A stretch of 42,660 nt of DNA from Oscillospiraceae bacterium (GCA_015064255.1 SVSP01000023.1:1-42660); one strand, 5' to 3'; positions 24,385 to 33,241 are shown, counted from the stretch's first letter. The notes: generated by a model from the sequence alone, not told the origin. Made by a program: numbers and translations.

Positions 24385-25584
24385 TTACTTAATCTTTCTT
24401 GCTTCGATGTAAAATCTCTTGTCGGAAGCGTGACCCATAGAGAAGGTCTTTCTCGGAAGAACGCCGTCGAGCATAATAGCAGGGAAGAGCTCGCTCTTTT
24501 TCATACCGTCGAAGATAAATCCGATGGTATTTTCTTTTCTCGAAAGAATTTCGACAACTTCCTCGCCGTGAATGTAGTCAACCTCGGCACCGGCGTGCTC
24601 CTTTATGTAAGAATCAATAAAATTCTGAAGCGCTCCGACTGTAAGACTTCCGTTTGTGGGAATGTAAACGTCCTTTTCCTCACCACCGAAAATACAACGC
24701 ACCTTACTACCCGAATTTTCGCCGCAAGAGCCAAAATACTTTTCCATAGAAGAAAGTACGTCGGACGGCGAAACGCCAAACATAACGCGGAAAATGGGCT
24801 CAAAAACGAGTGAATCATCGTGTATGTTAACTATCTCGCAAAGTGCATAGCGTGAAAGCTCGGAGGGATTTCTCGTGTAACATTCCTTGGCGGTTGCAAG
24901 GGAGTGGTTTCCGTCACCGACAGCAAAGAGCATACCGTCGCTCGAAATTATTTCGGACAAAGCTTTGTTTACCGCGTCCTGAGCGTCGCTGTCAATAAGA
25001 TAACCCGAAATATGTCCCGAGTTTTTCATAAGATCGAAATCGTATGCCTTTTTCATATCGGCTTTTGAAGCCTCAAGATTTCCGAGGATCTTGTTGTCGG
25101 GATCGTCGATAAGAATAAGAATATGAGGAAGCTCAAGCGGAGCATTTTTGCGGATCTCAACTCTCGGCGGGATTCTCTCGATAACAGTCTGCTCGGTAGC
25201 GCGGATAAGCGATTTTGAACCGGGATGCCAATCGTAGGCTTCAAGATCGAGAGCACCTACGATGCCGTGACGGATCTTGCCCGAGGAAATTTCGCGCTCA
25301 ACGTATATCATTGAGTTTTCGAAGGTGTCAAAAATACCGCCGTCAAGGTATTTTTTCATAGTAGCGTTTATGTTTTCGATACGCTTGCCGACGTTATCAG
25401 AAAGATATATCTCGGGGAGAGTTACGCGAAGCGCAGAAGCGGTATTTCCCACTATTGAATCAACGTCGTTCCAATAATCGGGTTCACTTGTGTATTGGTC
25501 GCAGGCAACTACAGCCCACTTTTCAAAATTTTCTTTGGGGAGAAGTATATTTGCGGGATAAAGATATTTCTTTGTTTCTGACAT
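24385..25584 (-). CDS. DUF1015 family protein
   Basis: 399 residues, cytoplasmic, no signal. The N-terminus (YLYPANILLPKENFEKWAVV, ACDQYTSEPDYWND) and the core motif AVGDGNHSLATAKECY around residue 245 are the hallmarks of DUF1015, a conserved but uncharacterised family found in bacteria and archaea. RATEQTVIERIPPRVEIRKN and LELPHILILIDDP are other conserved blocks. In many genomes the gene sits beside serine biosynthesis genes; no such neighbour is seen here. ATG 25584 is preceded by GAAAGGAAA, and a promoter with consensus TTGACA is visible. It appears monocistronic. The biochemical role is unknown; the GDGNHS motif with its conserved Asp, His and Ser suggests an enzyme. Confidence 0.88.
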   Translation of the reverse strand: MSETKKYLYPANILLPKENFEKWAVVACDQYTSEPDYWNDVDSIVGNTASALRVTLPEIYLSDNVGKRIENINATMKKYLDGGIFDTFENSMIYVEREISSGKIRHGIVGALDLEAYDWHPGSKSLIRATEQTVIERIPPRVEIRKNAPLELPHILILIDDPDNKILGNLEASKADMKKAYDFDLMKNSGHISGYLIDSDAQDAVNKALSEIISSDGMLFAVGDGNHSLATAKECYTRNPSELSRYALCEIVNIHDDSLVFEPIFRVMFGVSPSDVLSSMEKYFGSCGENSGSKVRCIFGGEEKDVYIPTNGSLTVGALQNFIDSYIKEHAGAEVDYIHGEEVVEILSRKENTIGFIFDGMKKSELFPAIMLDGVLPRKTFSMGHASDKRFYIEARKIK

Positions 25585-25619
25585 AGATGATTTCCTTTCA
25601 AATCAAAAGATATGAACTA

Positions 25620-25648
25620 ATTCTATACTCTTTACAGTAAAATGTCAA
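25620..25648 (-). promoter_or_regulatory. Promoter of the DUF1015 gene
   Basis: Minus strand TTGACA (25648-25643), 17 bp, TAGAAT (25625-25620), about 35 bases before the start. Confidence 0.75.
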
Positions 25649-25657
25649 GTCCTTTTG

Positions 25658-27664
25658 TTATATTTCATATCGGGGTCTGCGATGTCTTTCGCGGGGAGGA
25701 AACTTTTCGATGGGTGCTTCCGCTTCTTCGGCGGGATCGGCATCGGGGGAAAGATAACGTTTTGCCTGTGTAGAGAAGAGGGTATAGTATTCTCCCTTTG
25801 CCGCCATAAGCTCGTCGTGGCGGCCCATTTCGATGATCTCGCCGTATTTGAGTACGATTATTTTGTCAGCGGTAGTTGCACTTGAAAGTCTGTGCGATAC
25901 GAATACAGTTGTTTTGTCCTTACTGAGCTCGTCAAACTGATTGTATATTTCCTGCTCAGCCATTGGGTCAAGCGAAGCTGTCGGCTCGTCAAGAATAAGT
26001 ATGTCGCTGTTTCGGTAGAATGCTCGCGCGATAGAAAGCTTTTGCCACTGTCCGATAGAAAGATCAAGACCGCTTTGCTCGAACATTCTCATAAGGGGCG
26101 TGTCGTATTTGTCGGGAAGCTTTTCAATAAAATCGTCTGCACCCGACTGCGAAGCGGCGTGCTTAATAGCTTTTTCATCCATTTCACGGTATATTTCACC
26201 GAACGCGATGTTTTCGCCCGCTGTAAATGCGTATTTTCCGAAATCCTGGAATATTATTCCGAATACCTTGTAAAGATCTGCGGGATCGTAGGAACGGATA
26301 TCCTTTCCGTCGAAGTATATTTCACCCTCGGTCGGATCGTAAAGACGCGTGAGGAGCTTTATAAGAGTTGTTTTTCCCGCACCGTTAAGACCGACGAGTA
26401 CGGCGGTGTCACCCGGATCAAGTTTGAAGTTTACGTTTTTGAGAACCTTTACGTCTGTACCGGGATAAGCAAAGCTTACGTTTCTGAATTCAATAGTGTG
26501 ACCGTTTCCGCGTTTTACGGGCTCGGGATTGCTCTTGTCAAGCGGCACTATACGCTTCTTTTCGTTCATAAAGATTATCATATTCTCGATAAAGAGCGTT
26601 CCCTCGTATATAGTGGAAGATGTCGAGATAAGCGTGTTTATACCGCCCGAAATAGAGTTGAGTGCGCCCGAATAGAGCGAATACTGACCGATTTCGGCAA
26701 TAGTTCCGATTCGTACTCCGTTGGCGATAAACAAAAACAGAAGGCAGTTTATACCGGTTGAAAGGAATGAAAGCAGAATGTGCCATATGCCCTCAGCGGT
26801 TATAAGCTTTCTGTGACCGTCATAATATTTGTCAAATACTTCGTTGTATTTATCAACGAAGGTATCGTTGAGGTCGAAAAGACGTACTTCTTTTACGGTA
26901 TTCTTGTTTATTGTGAGGTCGGAATAATAGCTGAGCTGACGGCGCTCTTTCGAATTTCTGCGCATATACATAAAGTTCTTGCGGCGGTATTTGAAAGTGA
27001 TGATCGCAGAAGGAACAGCGAAGGCAATCGTTACAAGCGAAGCCCACCAGCTTACTGCGCTGAGAATGATAATGTAAGATACGATGCTGATTATTACGCT
27101 GACGATGCTGAATGTTGAATTAAGAACGTGGATAGGACGGACGCCTGCTTCGCGGTTTGCGTTTTCAAGACGCTCGTAGAAATCAGGCATATCGAAGCTC
27201 GAAATATCAAGCTCTTTGGCTTTGTTCATTATTTTCAGCTTGATATGATTCGTAACTATTTCGGACGAAGTTCTGTTGATGATATTGTTTATGTTGCTTA
27301 CAAGACTTCTGAAAAAAAGAAAACCGAACTGTAAAAGAAGGGGATTGAGTATTATTGAAAATGCCGCAGGCTCTCCGAGTGTTTCGAGATGTGTAAGAAC
27401 AATGTAAAGCTGATTTAATAGGTGTGCCGAAATAAGAGATCCGACAACAGGCATAATTCCGTCGAATATTGCCATAAATACCATCAAAAACAGCAATGAC
27501 GGACGTGCTTCCCAAACGAGCTTTACTATGTAGAAAAGGCGTGAAAAAAATCCGCCGATGATCTTTTTAAGATAAGACGGCACCTCTTTCAGCGTTTTCG
27601 GTTTGGGTTCTTTTAATTTTTCGATCATCTCTCGGTTAGAGAAGGGTGGTCCGAAGCCATTCAT
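25658..27664 (-). CDS. ABC exporter, fused permease-ATPase half transporter
   Basis: 668 residues. After a polar N-terminus, six membrane helices lie within about 55-345 (LLFLMVFMAIFDGIMPVVGS is one). The nucleotide-binding domain has Walker A GLNGAGKTT (Lys431), Q-loop IIFQDFGKYAF, signature DLSIGQWQK, Walker B DILILDEPTASLD with the catalytic Glu, and H-loop VFVSHRLSS. The signature LSIGQ differs slightly from LSGGQ. With all catalytic residues present, a homodimer would have two working ATP sites. It is the second gene of a unit with a MarR regulator 41 bases upstream, so it is probably induced by a compound the regulator senses, typical of drug or toxic-metabolite efflux. The substrate cannot be told. 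The short C-terminal tail is rich in Arg, Pro and Glu (PREHRRPRYEI-like). Confidence 0.92.
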   Translation of the reverse strand: MNGFGPPFSNREMIEKLKEPKPKTLKEVPSYLKKIIGGFFSRLFYIVKLVWEARPSLLFLMVFMAIFDGIMPVVGSLISAHLLNQLYIVLTHLETLGEPAAFSIILNPLLLQFGFLFFRSLVSNINNIINRTSSEIVTNHIKLKIMNKAKELDISSFDMPDFYERLENANREAGVRPIHVLNSTFSIVSVIISIVSYIIILSAVSWWASLVTIAFAVPSAIITFKYRRKNFMYMRRNSKERRQLSYYSDLTINKNTVKEVRLFDLNDTFVDKYNEVFDKYYDGHRKLITAEGIWHILLSFLSTGINCLLFLFIANGVRIGTIAEIGQYSLYSGALNSISGGINTLISTSSTIYEGTLFIENMIIFMNEKKRIVPLDKSNPEPVKRGNGHTIEFRNVSFAYPGTDVKVLKNVNFKLDPGDTAVLVGLNGAGKTTLIKLLTRLYDPTEGEIYFDGKDIRSYDPADLYKVFGIIFQDFGKYAFTAGENIAFGEIYREMDEKAIKHAASQSGADDFIEKLPDKYDTPLMRMFEQSGLDLSIGQWQKLSIARAFYRNSDILILDEPTASLDPMAEQEIYNQFDELSKDKTTVFVSHRLSSATTADKIIVLKYGEIIEMGRHDELMAAKGEYYTLFSTQAKRYLSPDADPAEEAEAPIEKFPPRERHRRPRYEI

Positions 27665-27705
27665 AATATCATTCCTTTCAGCGTGTATCTTTGTTATTTT
27701 TATTT

Positions 27706-28149
27706 TCAGCAGTTTGTATCGCAGTTTTCGCAGTTTTGTTTTTCTTCCTCGATCTTTTTCAAAATATTACTGAGAGAGATTATTTCTTCATCGGATAAAG
27801 GCGCGAAAAAATCTTTTGCAAATGCTTCACGGCGAGCGCGTATTTCGGAAGCGCGTACACGTCCCTCGTCGGTAATATATATGAGAAGCTCGCGCTTGTC
27901 ATTTTCGGACGGAACACGCTCGACGAGCTTGTCTTCGGCAAGCTTCACAATAGTTTCGGAAAGCGACTGCGGGCGTATATCAAGTCTTTCCGCAAGAATT
28001 TTCTGGCTGAGTCCGTCTTCACGGGATAAAGTTGTCAGTATTCTTCCTCGTCCGATGAAATTTTCGCAAGAATTGTTTCTTTTTCTGTGACTGAGTTTTT
28101 CAACACGGTGTAAAAGTCCGAGTAACTCGTAAGATGTAATTTCAGCCAT
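27706..28149 (-). CDS. MarR-family transcriptional regulator
   Basis: 147 residues. The winged helix-turn-helix is plain: RGRILTTLSREDGLSQKILA, ERLDIRPQSLSETIVKLAED, then the wing LVERVPSENDKRELLIYITD. Proteins of this family are dimeric repressors that release DNA on binding phenolic or other small ligands or on oxidation. The C-terminus ends CENCDTNC, a Cys cluster that could bind metal or sense redox state; this is inference. ATG 28149 has GAAAGGAAA upstream. It is co-transcribed with the exporter gene, and its promoter is bracketed by two copies of AAGGTACCTT, so autorepression is likely. Confidence 0.93.
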   Translation of the reverse strand: MAEITSYELLGLLHRVEKLSHRKRNNSCENFIGRGRILTTLSREDGLSQKILAERLDIRPQSLSETIVKLAEDKLVERVPSENDKRELLIYITDEGRVRASEIRARREAFAKDFFAPLSDEEIISLSNILKKIEEEKQNCENCDTNC

Positions 28150-28189
28150 GGTTGATTTCCTTTCGATAGAAAATGATTCAAATAGAAAA

Positions 28190-28201
28190 TAAGGTACCTT
28201 A
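28190..28201. promoter_or_regulatory. Operator-like palindrome, promoter-proximal copy
   Basis: TAAGGTACCTTA is a perfect 12-bp palindrome placed just downstream of the -10 box, about where transcription starts. The same AAGGTACCTT core occurs upstream of the -35 at 28239-28248. Confidence 0.8.
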
Positions 28202-28205
28202 CTTT

Positions 28206-28234
28206 ATTATAACACACACACACTCGCGTGTCAA
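28206..28234 (-). promoter_or_regulatory. Consensus promoter of the marR-ABC unit
   Basis: Minus strand TTGACA (28234-28229), 17 bp, TATAAT (28211-28206): a perfect consensus with a GT-rich spacer. A promoter this strong normally needs repression, which fits the two flanking palindromes. Confidence 0.92.
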
Positions 28235-28238
28235 TAGA

Positions 28239-28248
28239 AAGGTACCTT
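28239..28248. promoter_or_regulatory. Operator-like palindrome, distal copy
   Basis: AAGGTACCTT, a perfect 10-bp palindrome 4 bases upstream of the -35 box. Its centre is 48 bp from that of the proximal copy, so two dimers would enclose the whole promoter. Confidence 0.78.
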
Positions 28249-28282
28249 ATTATTTTAAATTTTAATTAAATGTTTTGAAAAA

Positions 28283-29731
28283 TTACGCGTTTTGAGCATC
28301 TTCTTTTATCGGAAGCTCGACCCAGAATGTACTACCGCAACCGATCTTGCTTTTTACGCCGTATCTTCCGTTGTGGATCTTCACAACGGATTTTACTATC
28401 GAGAGTCCGAGGCCTGTTCCGTTTGCGGCACGCTTATGCTCGGTATCGCGGTAATATCTTTCCCAAATGTTGCGCAGCTTGCAGGGAGATATCCCCTCGC
28501 CCGTATCGGTAACCGAAATTTTCACGAAGCCGTCTTGAACAGTTTGCGATATTTTTACCGAGAGATCGCTTCCTGTGAAGGTAAGCGCATTATTTATAAG
28601 ATTTCTTACAGCTTGAAGTATCATTGTCATATCGGCTGACACGGTTATTTCACGGTCATAATCAAAAGACATGTTGTAGCCTTGAGCTGAGGTGAGCTCA
28701 GAATACGTGCCGATGCAGCTTTGAAGCATAGAAGTCAGCGAAAATTCGGTAATGTTTGGCTCAAGAGATCCGCTTTGAAGCTTGGATATTTCAAGAAGAT
28801 CGTTTACAAGCGACGAAAGACGTGCAACTTCGTCGATTATCGTTTGACAGTTTTCCTTAGTCGCCTCTCCGGGAATATCACGCATCATTTCGCTGTATCC
28901 CGCAATAAGAGTAAGCGGAGTTCGCAGATCGTGCGATACGTTGGCAATAAGCTCCTTTTGAAGCTTTTCGACCTTTGACAGCTCGCTTGAAGCATTTTCA
29001 AGAGTGTGTGCAAGCTCATCTACCTCGCGGTAGCCTGTCTTTTGCAGATATTTTGCATTATAATTGCCTTTTTCAAGCTCTTTTGCAGACTGATTTACTC
29101 CGATAAGCGGTTTTGCAATATTCCTGGATATTATTATAACAAGAATTACTGCCATAATGATATATAGCGCCGATACAAGCACAAGTATGTGAAGTATGGT
29201 GCGTGAAGTGGTGCCGACAGGCGATATGACCCTGTTTACAAAGATAGCACATTCCTCACCCGAATTATCGGTGAAGAGCTTTATATAAAGTACGCTGTGG
29301 CTTTCGTCGGTAGAATCAACAGAGAAGGGTGCCCCGTAATATCCTCTTTCTACCGGATCAAATGTGAAGGCATAGAGAAGCTCGCCGCTGTTGTTTTGGG
29401 CTTTTTCATAAAGGTTTATTATCTGATTGATCTTAAGCTCATAAAGATAACAGTCTTTATAATGTATGTCAGATATATTGTGAGCCGACTTTGTGGTATT
29501 TGAATACACGGTAACACAGGAATTGTTATCCTCGCAGATACTTTGTGCATTTACCGAAAAAGCAGGATCGTCTTCAAGCGAGATAAGAGTCTGAGCTTGA
29601 TTTTTAAGCTCGCTTATCATCATTGTTTTGTATATTCTTTCAAAGAAAATGACCTGACAAAGCCAGAGTAAAACAAGTATAACACTCATAAAAATAATGA
29701 AATAATACATTATTTTTGCAGTTATACTCAT
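28283..29731 (-). CDS. Sensor histidine kinase
   Basis: Membrane kinase of a two-component system. I start at ATG 29731 (MSITAKIMYYFIIF), giving 482 residues with a short cytoplasmic tail and a first membrane helix at once. The frame continues up to a TTG at 29812, but that TTG touches its GAGGAG site and overlaps the response regulator gene, so it is less likely. An extracellular sensor region (about 35-190) is flanked by a second helix near 190-212, then a HAMP linker (RNIAKPLIGVNQSAKELEKG), the HisKA helix with VSHDLRTPLTLIAGYSEMMR, and an ATPase domain with NNALTF, DTGEGI and GTGLGLSIVKS. All catalytic boxes are intact. It is the third gene after htrA and the regulator, so envelope stress is a reasonable guess for the signal. 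Confidence 0.92.
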   Translation of the reverse strand: MSITAKIMYYFIIFMSVILVLLWLCQVIFFERIYKTMMISELKNQAQTLISLEDDPAFSVNAQSICEDNNSCVTVYSNTTKSAHNISDIHYKDCYLYELKINQIINLYEKAQNNSGELLYAFTFDPVERGYYGAPFSVDSTDESHSVLYIKLFTDNSGEECAIFVNRVISPVGTTSRTILHILVLVSALYIIMAVILVIIISRNIAKPLIGVNQSAKELEKGNYNAKYLQKTGYREVDELAHTLENASSELSKVEKLQKELIANVSHDLRTPLTLIAGYSEMMRDIPGEATKENCQTIIDEVARLSSLVNDLLEISKLQSGSLEPNITEFSLTSMLQSCIGTYSELTSAQGYNMSFDYDREITVSADMTMILQAVRNLINNALTFTGSDLSVKISQTVQDGFVKISVTDTGEGISPCKLRNIWERYYRDTEHKRAANGTGLGLSIVKSVVKIHNGRYGVKSKIGCGSTFWVELPIKEDAQNA

Positions 29732-29786
29732 TTTTCTGCGCTCTTTTTTTGAAAAGATGCAGGCAAAGCTGTTGTGACATTCCTTT

Positions 29787-30464
29787 TTATTTTGCGTCAA
29801 AACGGTATCCAACTCCTCTCAGCGTAATTATGAATTTGCTGTACTGCCCAAGTGATTTTCTGAGAAGCTTAATATGTGTGTCGAGCGTTCTGTCATCTCC
29901 GTAGAAATCGTACCCCCAGACCTCGGAGATAAGCTTTTCACGGAAGAGGGCGATGTTCGCATTTTTTATCATGTAGCAAAGGAGGTCGTACTCCTTTGGG
30001 GAAACCGTTATGGGAGAATCGTCAATATAAATAATTCTTGCCTTGAAATCTACGCGAAGTCCTTCAAGCACGAAGGATTCTTCACTCGTTTCGTCGTGAT
30101 TCTTGCGGTAACGCTTCAGCACGGCGTCAATGCGTAAAATCAGCTCGCGGGGTGAAAAGGGCTTTACAACGTAGTCGTCGATGCCGAGCTGGAAGCCGTT
30201 TATTTTGTCATATTCTTCGCCTCTCGCTGAGAGCATTATTATTGGCAGGTCGGATTTTTTTCTGATCTCACGGCTCGCGGTAAATCCGTCGAGCATAGGC
30301 ATCATTATATCCATAACGATAAGGTCGTAATCGTTTTGTGATGCAAGTGTTATAGCTTCCATTCCGTTTTCGGCTTCATCTACACGGTAACCTTCAAATT
30401 CGGCGTATTTGCGTATAAGCTCTCTTATTTTGTATTCGTCATCGACGATGAGTATGTGATACAT
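29787..30464 (-). CDS. OmpR/PhoB-family response regulator
   Basis: 225 residues from ATG 30464, which has GAAAGGA 8 bases upstream; an in-frame TTG at 30482 lies inside that site. The receiver domain has the acidic pair Asp8-Asp9, phosphoacceptor Asp52 in VMDIMMPMLDGF, the Ser in MLSARGEEYDK and Lys in YVVKPFSPREL. The C-terminal winged helix (ISPKEYDLLCYMIKNANI-type helix, DDRTLDTHIKLLRKSLG recognition helix, GVGYRFD) is classical OmpR type. It probably acts as a dimer on direct repeats near target promoters. It lies 49 bases after htrA and 55 before the kinase, so the three form a likely unit. Confidence 0.95.
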   Translation of the reverse strand: MYHILIVDDEYKIRELIRKYAEFEGYRVDEAENGMEAITLASQNDYDLIVMDIMMPMLDGFTASREIRKKSDLPIIMLSARGEEYDKINGFQLGIDDYVVKPFSPRELILRIDAVLKRYRKNHDETSEESFVLEGLRVDFKARIIYIDDSPITVSPKEYDLLCYMIKNANIALFREKLISEVWGYDFYGDDRTLDTHIKLLRKSLGQYSKFIITLRGVGYRFDAK

Positions 30465-30513
30465 ATGATACTGTCCTTTCAAAATAATTTGTTTATACTG
30501 CGACTTGTGTTAT

Positions 30514-31947
30514 TTACGGACCGGTCTTTTCACCGAGTACGATAGAAACGGTCAAAGCCTTTCCTGAACGCATTATTGTCAGATGAATCGTATCTCCGAC
30601 GTTCTGCTCGGCAAGGAAATTCTGAATAGACTGCTGATCTTCAATAGTTACGAAATTTCCGTCTTCGGTCGCTATCTGATACAGTCTGTCACCGAGTTTG
30701 AGAGTTTCCTTGGAATCCTTGGCATATTTAATGCTTTCGGACGTGGAAATAACGTAAACACCGGGAATTATAGAAGACATACCCCATCTGCCTGATGATG
30801 TTGTGGCAAATTCTCTAAGCTCGGGATAATTTTTAAATACTTCAGAGTAGTTGTAATTGGTAACGGTAACGAGATTTACGCCTATCTGCGGTCTGCCCGA
30901 AACGTAGCCCTTGTCGATAAGCTGTGTTGCGACGTCGATAACCGTGTCTATGGGAATAGCAAATCCGATGCCTTCAACGCTGTCGCCTGCTATTTTGGCG
31001 TTTACAATACCCATAAGAGAACCGTTGATGTCAAAAAGACCGCCGCCCGAGTTGCCAGAGTTTACAGCCGCACTTATCTGCATAAGCACCATATTCGTGC
31101 CCTCGACGGTAATTTCTCTTTCAAGAGAAGAAAGAATACCGTCTGTTACCGTGTTGGTAAGATATCCGAGGGGATTACCGATAGCGATTACCGTTTCTCC
31201 GAGAGTGAGCTTTGTTTTTTCTGTGTCGCGTACTGTAACCGGAAGGACTTCGCTGTTAAGCGGAAGTGTTATTTTGAGTACTGCAAGGTCTGTAAGCGGA
31301 TCGTTCGCCATAGCTTCGGCAAAATAACTTGTTCCGTCTGTGAATGTGACTTTGATCGTTTCATAACCTTCCACAACGTGATTGCAGGTTACGATATAGC
31401 CGTCTTCACTCCAAAGTACACCGCTTCCCGTGCCCGCAAGCGTGGAAGCGCTGCTGTCCGTGAATGCTTCTATAAGAAGGGTAGAGTCGTAGGCAATATA
31501 AGTTGCCTTTGAAACAGCATTCATAGGAACTTCGAGATCGCTTTTGTTTACCGTAAGCTTGGGACCGTCAATACTTGCAAGACCATCGTTGTGTCCGAAA
31601 TTTCCGATCTTCCCGATTATCGAATCAATGGCAAAGGCGCCTGCGGAAATAGCTGTAACTATTATCGCAAGAGAAATCATTATGGCGGTTATGCAAACGA
31701 GAGCAGATCTTTTCTGCTTCTTTTTTTGTGTATTCTCTTTTTGAATATCTTTTACTTCCGATGTGTTCTGATTTTCGACCGGATTAAGCGTAAAAGCATT
31801 TCCGGGCTCGGGAGTGTAGGAATAATTTCCCGTTGTACTGTCAAAAGAAACCTCGTATTCCGGATTTTGGACTGTATTTTCTGCAGAAGAATTTTCTTCT
31901 GTGTTTTGAGATTCACCGTTGTTTAAATTCTTGAATTCATCGTTCAT
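30514..31947 (-). CDS. htrA: HtrA/DegP-type membrane-anchored serine protease with PDZ domain
   Basis: Envelope quality-control protease. 477 residues: an acidic, Asn-rich cytoplasmic tail (1-80), one membrane anchor (about 81-107), an extracellular trypsin-like domain with the triad His190 (TCNHVVEG), Asp220 (PLTDLAVLKI) and Ser300 (NSGNSGGGLF), and a C-terminal PDZ-like domain (about 360-470, with LGDRLYQIATEDG). The domain order equals Bacillus HtrA/HtrB. ATG 31947 is preceded by GAGAGG. The gene heads the unit with the OmpR regulator and kinase. In Bacillus the CssRS two-component system controls htrA, so this arrangement suggests the proteins are functionally linked; that is inference. 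Confidence 0.93.
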   Translation of the reverse strand: MNDEFKNLNNGESQNTEENSSAENTVQNPEYEVSFDSTTGNYSYTPEPGNAFTLNPVENQNTSEVKDIQKENTQKKKQKRSALVCITAIMISLAIIVTAISAGAFAIDSIIGKIGNFGHNDGLASIDGPKLTVNKSDLEVPMNAVSKATYIAYDSTLLIEAFTDSSASTLAGTGSGVLWSEDGYIVTCNHVVEGYETIKVTFTDGTSYFAEAMANDPLTDLAVLKITLPLNSEVLPVTVRDTEKTKLTLGETVIAIGNPLGYLTNTVTDGILSSLEREITVEGTNMVLMQISAAVNSGNSGGGLFDINGSLMGIVNAKIAGDSVEGIGFAIPIDTVIDVATQLIDKGYVSGRPQIGVNLVTVTNYNYSEVFKNYPELREFATTSSGRWGMSSIIPGVYVISTSESIKYAKDSKETLKLGDRLYQIATEDGNFVTIEDQQSIQNFLAEQNVGDTIHLTIMRSGKALTVSIVLGEKTGP

Positions 31948-31962
31948 TAAAATTACCTCTCG

Positions 31963-31979
31963 TTTCTGAGTTTCAGAAA
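31963..31979 (-). promoter_or_regulatory. Leader hairpin before htrA
   Basis: TTTCTGA and TCAGAAA pair around 3 bases directly downstream of the -10 box. It could be an operator or an mRNA-stabilising stem. Confidence 0.45.
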
Positions 31980-31981
31980 TT

Positions 31982-32011
31982 AATATAGTAAAATATATTT
32001 TCTGTTGTCAA
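31982..32011 (-). promoter_or_regulatory. Promoter of htrA and the two-component genes
   Basis: Minus strand TTGACA (32011-32006), 18 bp, TATATT (31987-31982), about 35 bases before the htrA start. Confidence 0.7.
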
Positions 32012-32097
32012 ATACGATTTTAAACGCATAATGTGTATGTAGTGTGAAGAACATTCAAATAATTTTTGAAATATGGAATAATGCGGTAAAATGTAAG

Positions 32098-32131
32098 AAA
32101 AAAGGCGGAAATCCTTTGCGGGATTTCCGCC
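32098..32131 (-). terminator. Terminator of galM
   Basis: GGCGGAAATCC (32104-32114) pairs perfectly with GGATTTCCGCC (32121-32131). On the minus strand it is followed by TTTTTTTC. Confidence 0.92.
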
Positions 32132-32145
32132 CTGATAATAACCGA

Positions 32146-33186
32146 TTACTTTGTAGAATACTTGTATGTAGTCTTCTGAACGTAGGTTTCGCCTGCCTTA
32201 AGAACAACGGAGGGGAAGTCCTTCTGGTTAGGCGAGTCGGGAAGTGCGCAGCATTCCATACAAACAGCGTGACGGGGGATCTGCGTGTACTTGGAGAAGA
32301 AGGGGTTGTCCTCGTCCATATAGTTTCCTGCGTAGATCTGAATACCCTTTTCGGTTGTGTAAACGTCGATGTTTATCTTTGTTTCGGGAGAATAGAGAGT
32401 AGCAACGGGAGTGTCCTTGCCGGGATTATTAAGTAACCAGCAGTGGTCGTATCCGCCGCCTCTTACGAGTTGGATGTCGTTCTTGTCGTCAATATCCTTG
32501 CCGATGATTCTTCCTGCACGGAAGTCGAAGTTTGTGTTTTCAACCGGAGTAATTCCGATAGGAATAAGAATATCGTCAACTGCTACGAAGCTGTCAGCGT
32601 CGATCGTGAGTGTCTGATCCATAATGCTTTCGCCGCATCCGGAAATGCAGAAGTAGCTGTGGTTTGTCATCGCGATGATAGTATCCTTGTCGGTGGTAGC
32701 CGCATAATCGATAGTGAGTGCATCATCGGAAGAAAGGGTGAACGTAACAGCGATGTCGAGCTTTCCGGGAAATCCTTCTTCGCCGTCTTCGGAAACGAGC
32801 TTGAAGGTTGCAACAGCTTCGTTTTCTGTTTCCGTAATGGAAGCGAGATTCCATACTCTTGCGCTGTAACCAACGTTACCGCCGTGGAGATGTGTAATTC
32901 CTTTTTCGTTTTTAGCAAGAACGTACTCAGTGCCGTTAAGGGAGAAGATACCGTCCTTGATACGGTTTGCGTATCTACCTACGGTAGAGCCGTGATACTC
33001 TGTGTCAGCGAGATAGCCTTCGAGCTTGTCGAAGCCGCAAACGGTCTGAACGCCCTTGTAGTTTATATCGGCAATTCTTGCGCCGTATTCTGTTACTGTT
33101 ACTGTGGTGTTACCCTTGGAGAGAACGCAGCAATCTACGTTTGTTCCATCGGGCATAGTGCCGAATTTCTTTCTTAATGTGCTCAT
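32146..33186 (-). CDS. galM: Aldose 1-epimerase (galactose mutarotase)
   Basis: Interconverts alpha and beta anomers of galactose and glucose so they can enter the Leloir pathway. 346 residues, standard length, no signal peptide. Family motifs: STVGRYANRIKDG, THLHGGNVGYSARVW (His of the active site), MTNHSYFCISG (catalytic His), and near the end CMECCALPD with the catalytic Glu position, matching LETQ-PD in characterised enzymes. No galK/galT genes are adjacent. Codon use is the optimised type seen in pgk and ftsZ, which suggests strong expression. Its promoter is a perfect consensus at 33248-33276 and it has a tight terminator, so it is monocistronic. Confidence 0.95.
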   Translation of the reverse strand: MSTLRKKFGTMPDGTNVDCCVLSKGNTTVTVTEYGARIADINYKGVQTVCGFDKLEGYLADTEYHGSTVGRYANRIKDGIFSLNGTEYVLAKNEKGITHLHGGNVGYSARVWNLASITETENEAVATFKLVSEDGEEGFPGKLDIAVTFTLSSDDALTIDYAATTDKDTIIAMTNHSYFCISGCGESIMDQTLTIDADSFVAVDDILIPIGITPVENTNFDFRAGRIIGKDIDDKNDIQLVRGGGYDHCWLLNNPGKDTPVATLYSPETKINIDVYTTEKGIQIYAGNYMDEDNPFFSKYTQIPRHAVCMECCALPDSPNQKDFPSVVLKAGETYVQKTTYKYSTK

Positions 33187-33241
33187 TTAAAACTCCTGTT
33201 CCGCGCTGAAATACGCGCATACAAAATATTACAGTCTAATT

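Noticed and set aside
29732..29812. Histidine kinase start at TTG 29812
   Set aside because: The TTG directly abuts its GAGGAG site with no spacing, and the added 27 residues are not typical of a kinase N-terminus; ATG 29731 gives a normal topology.
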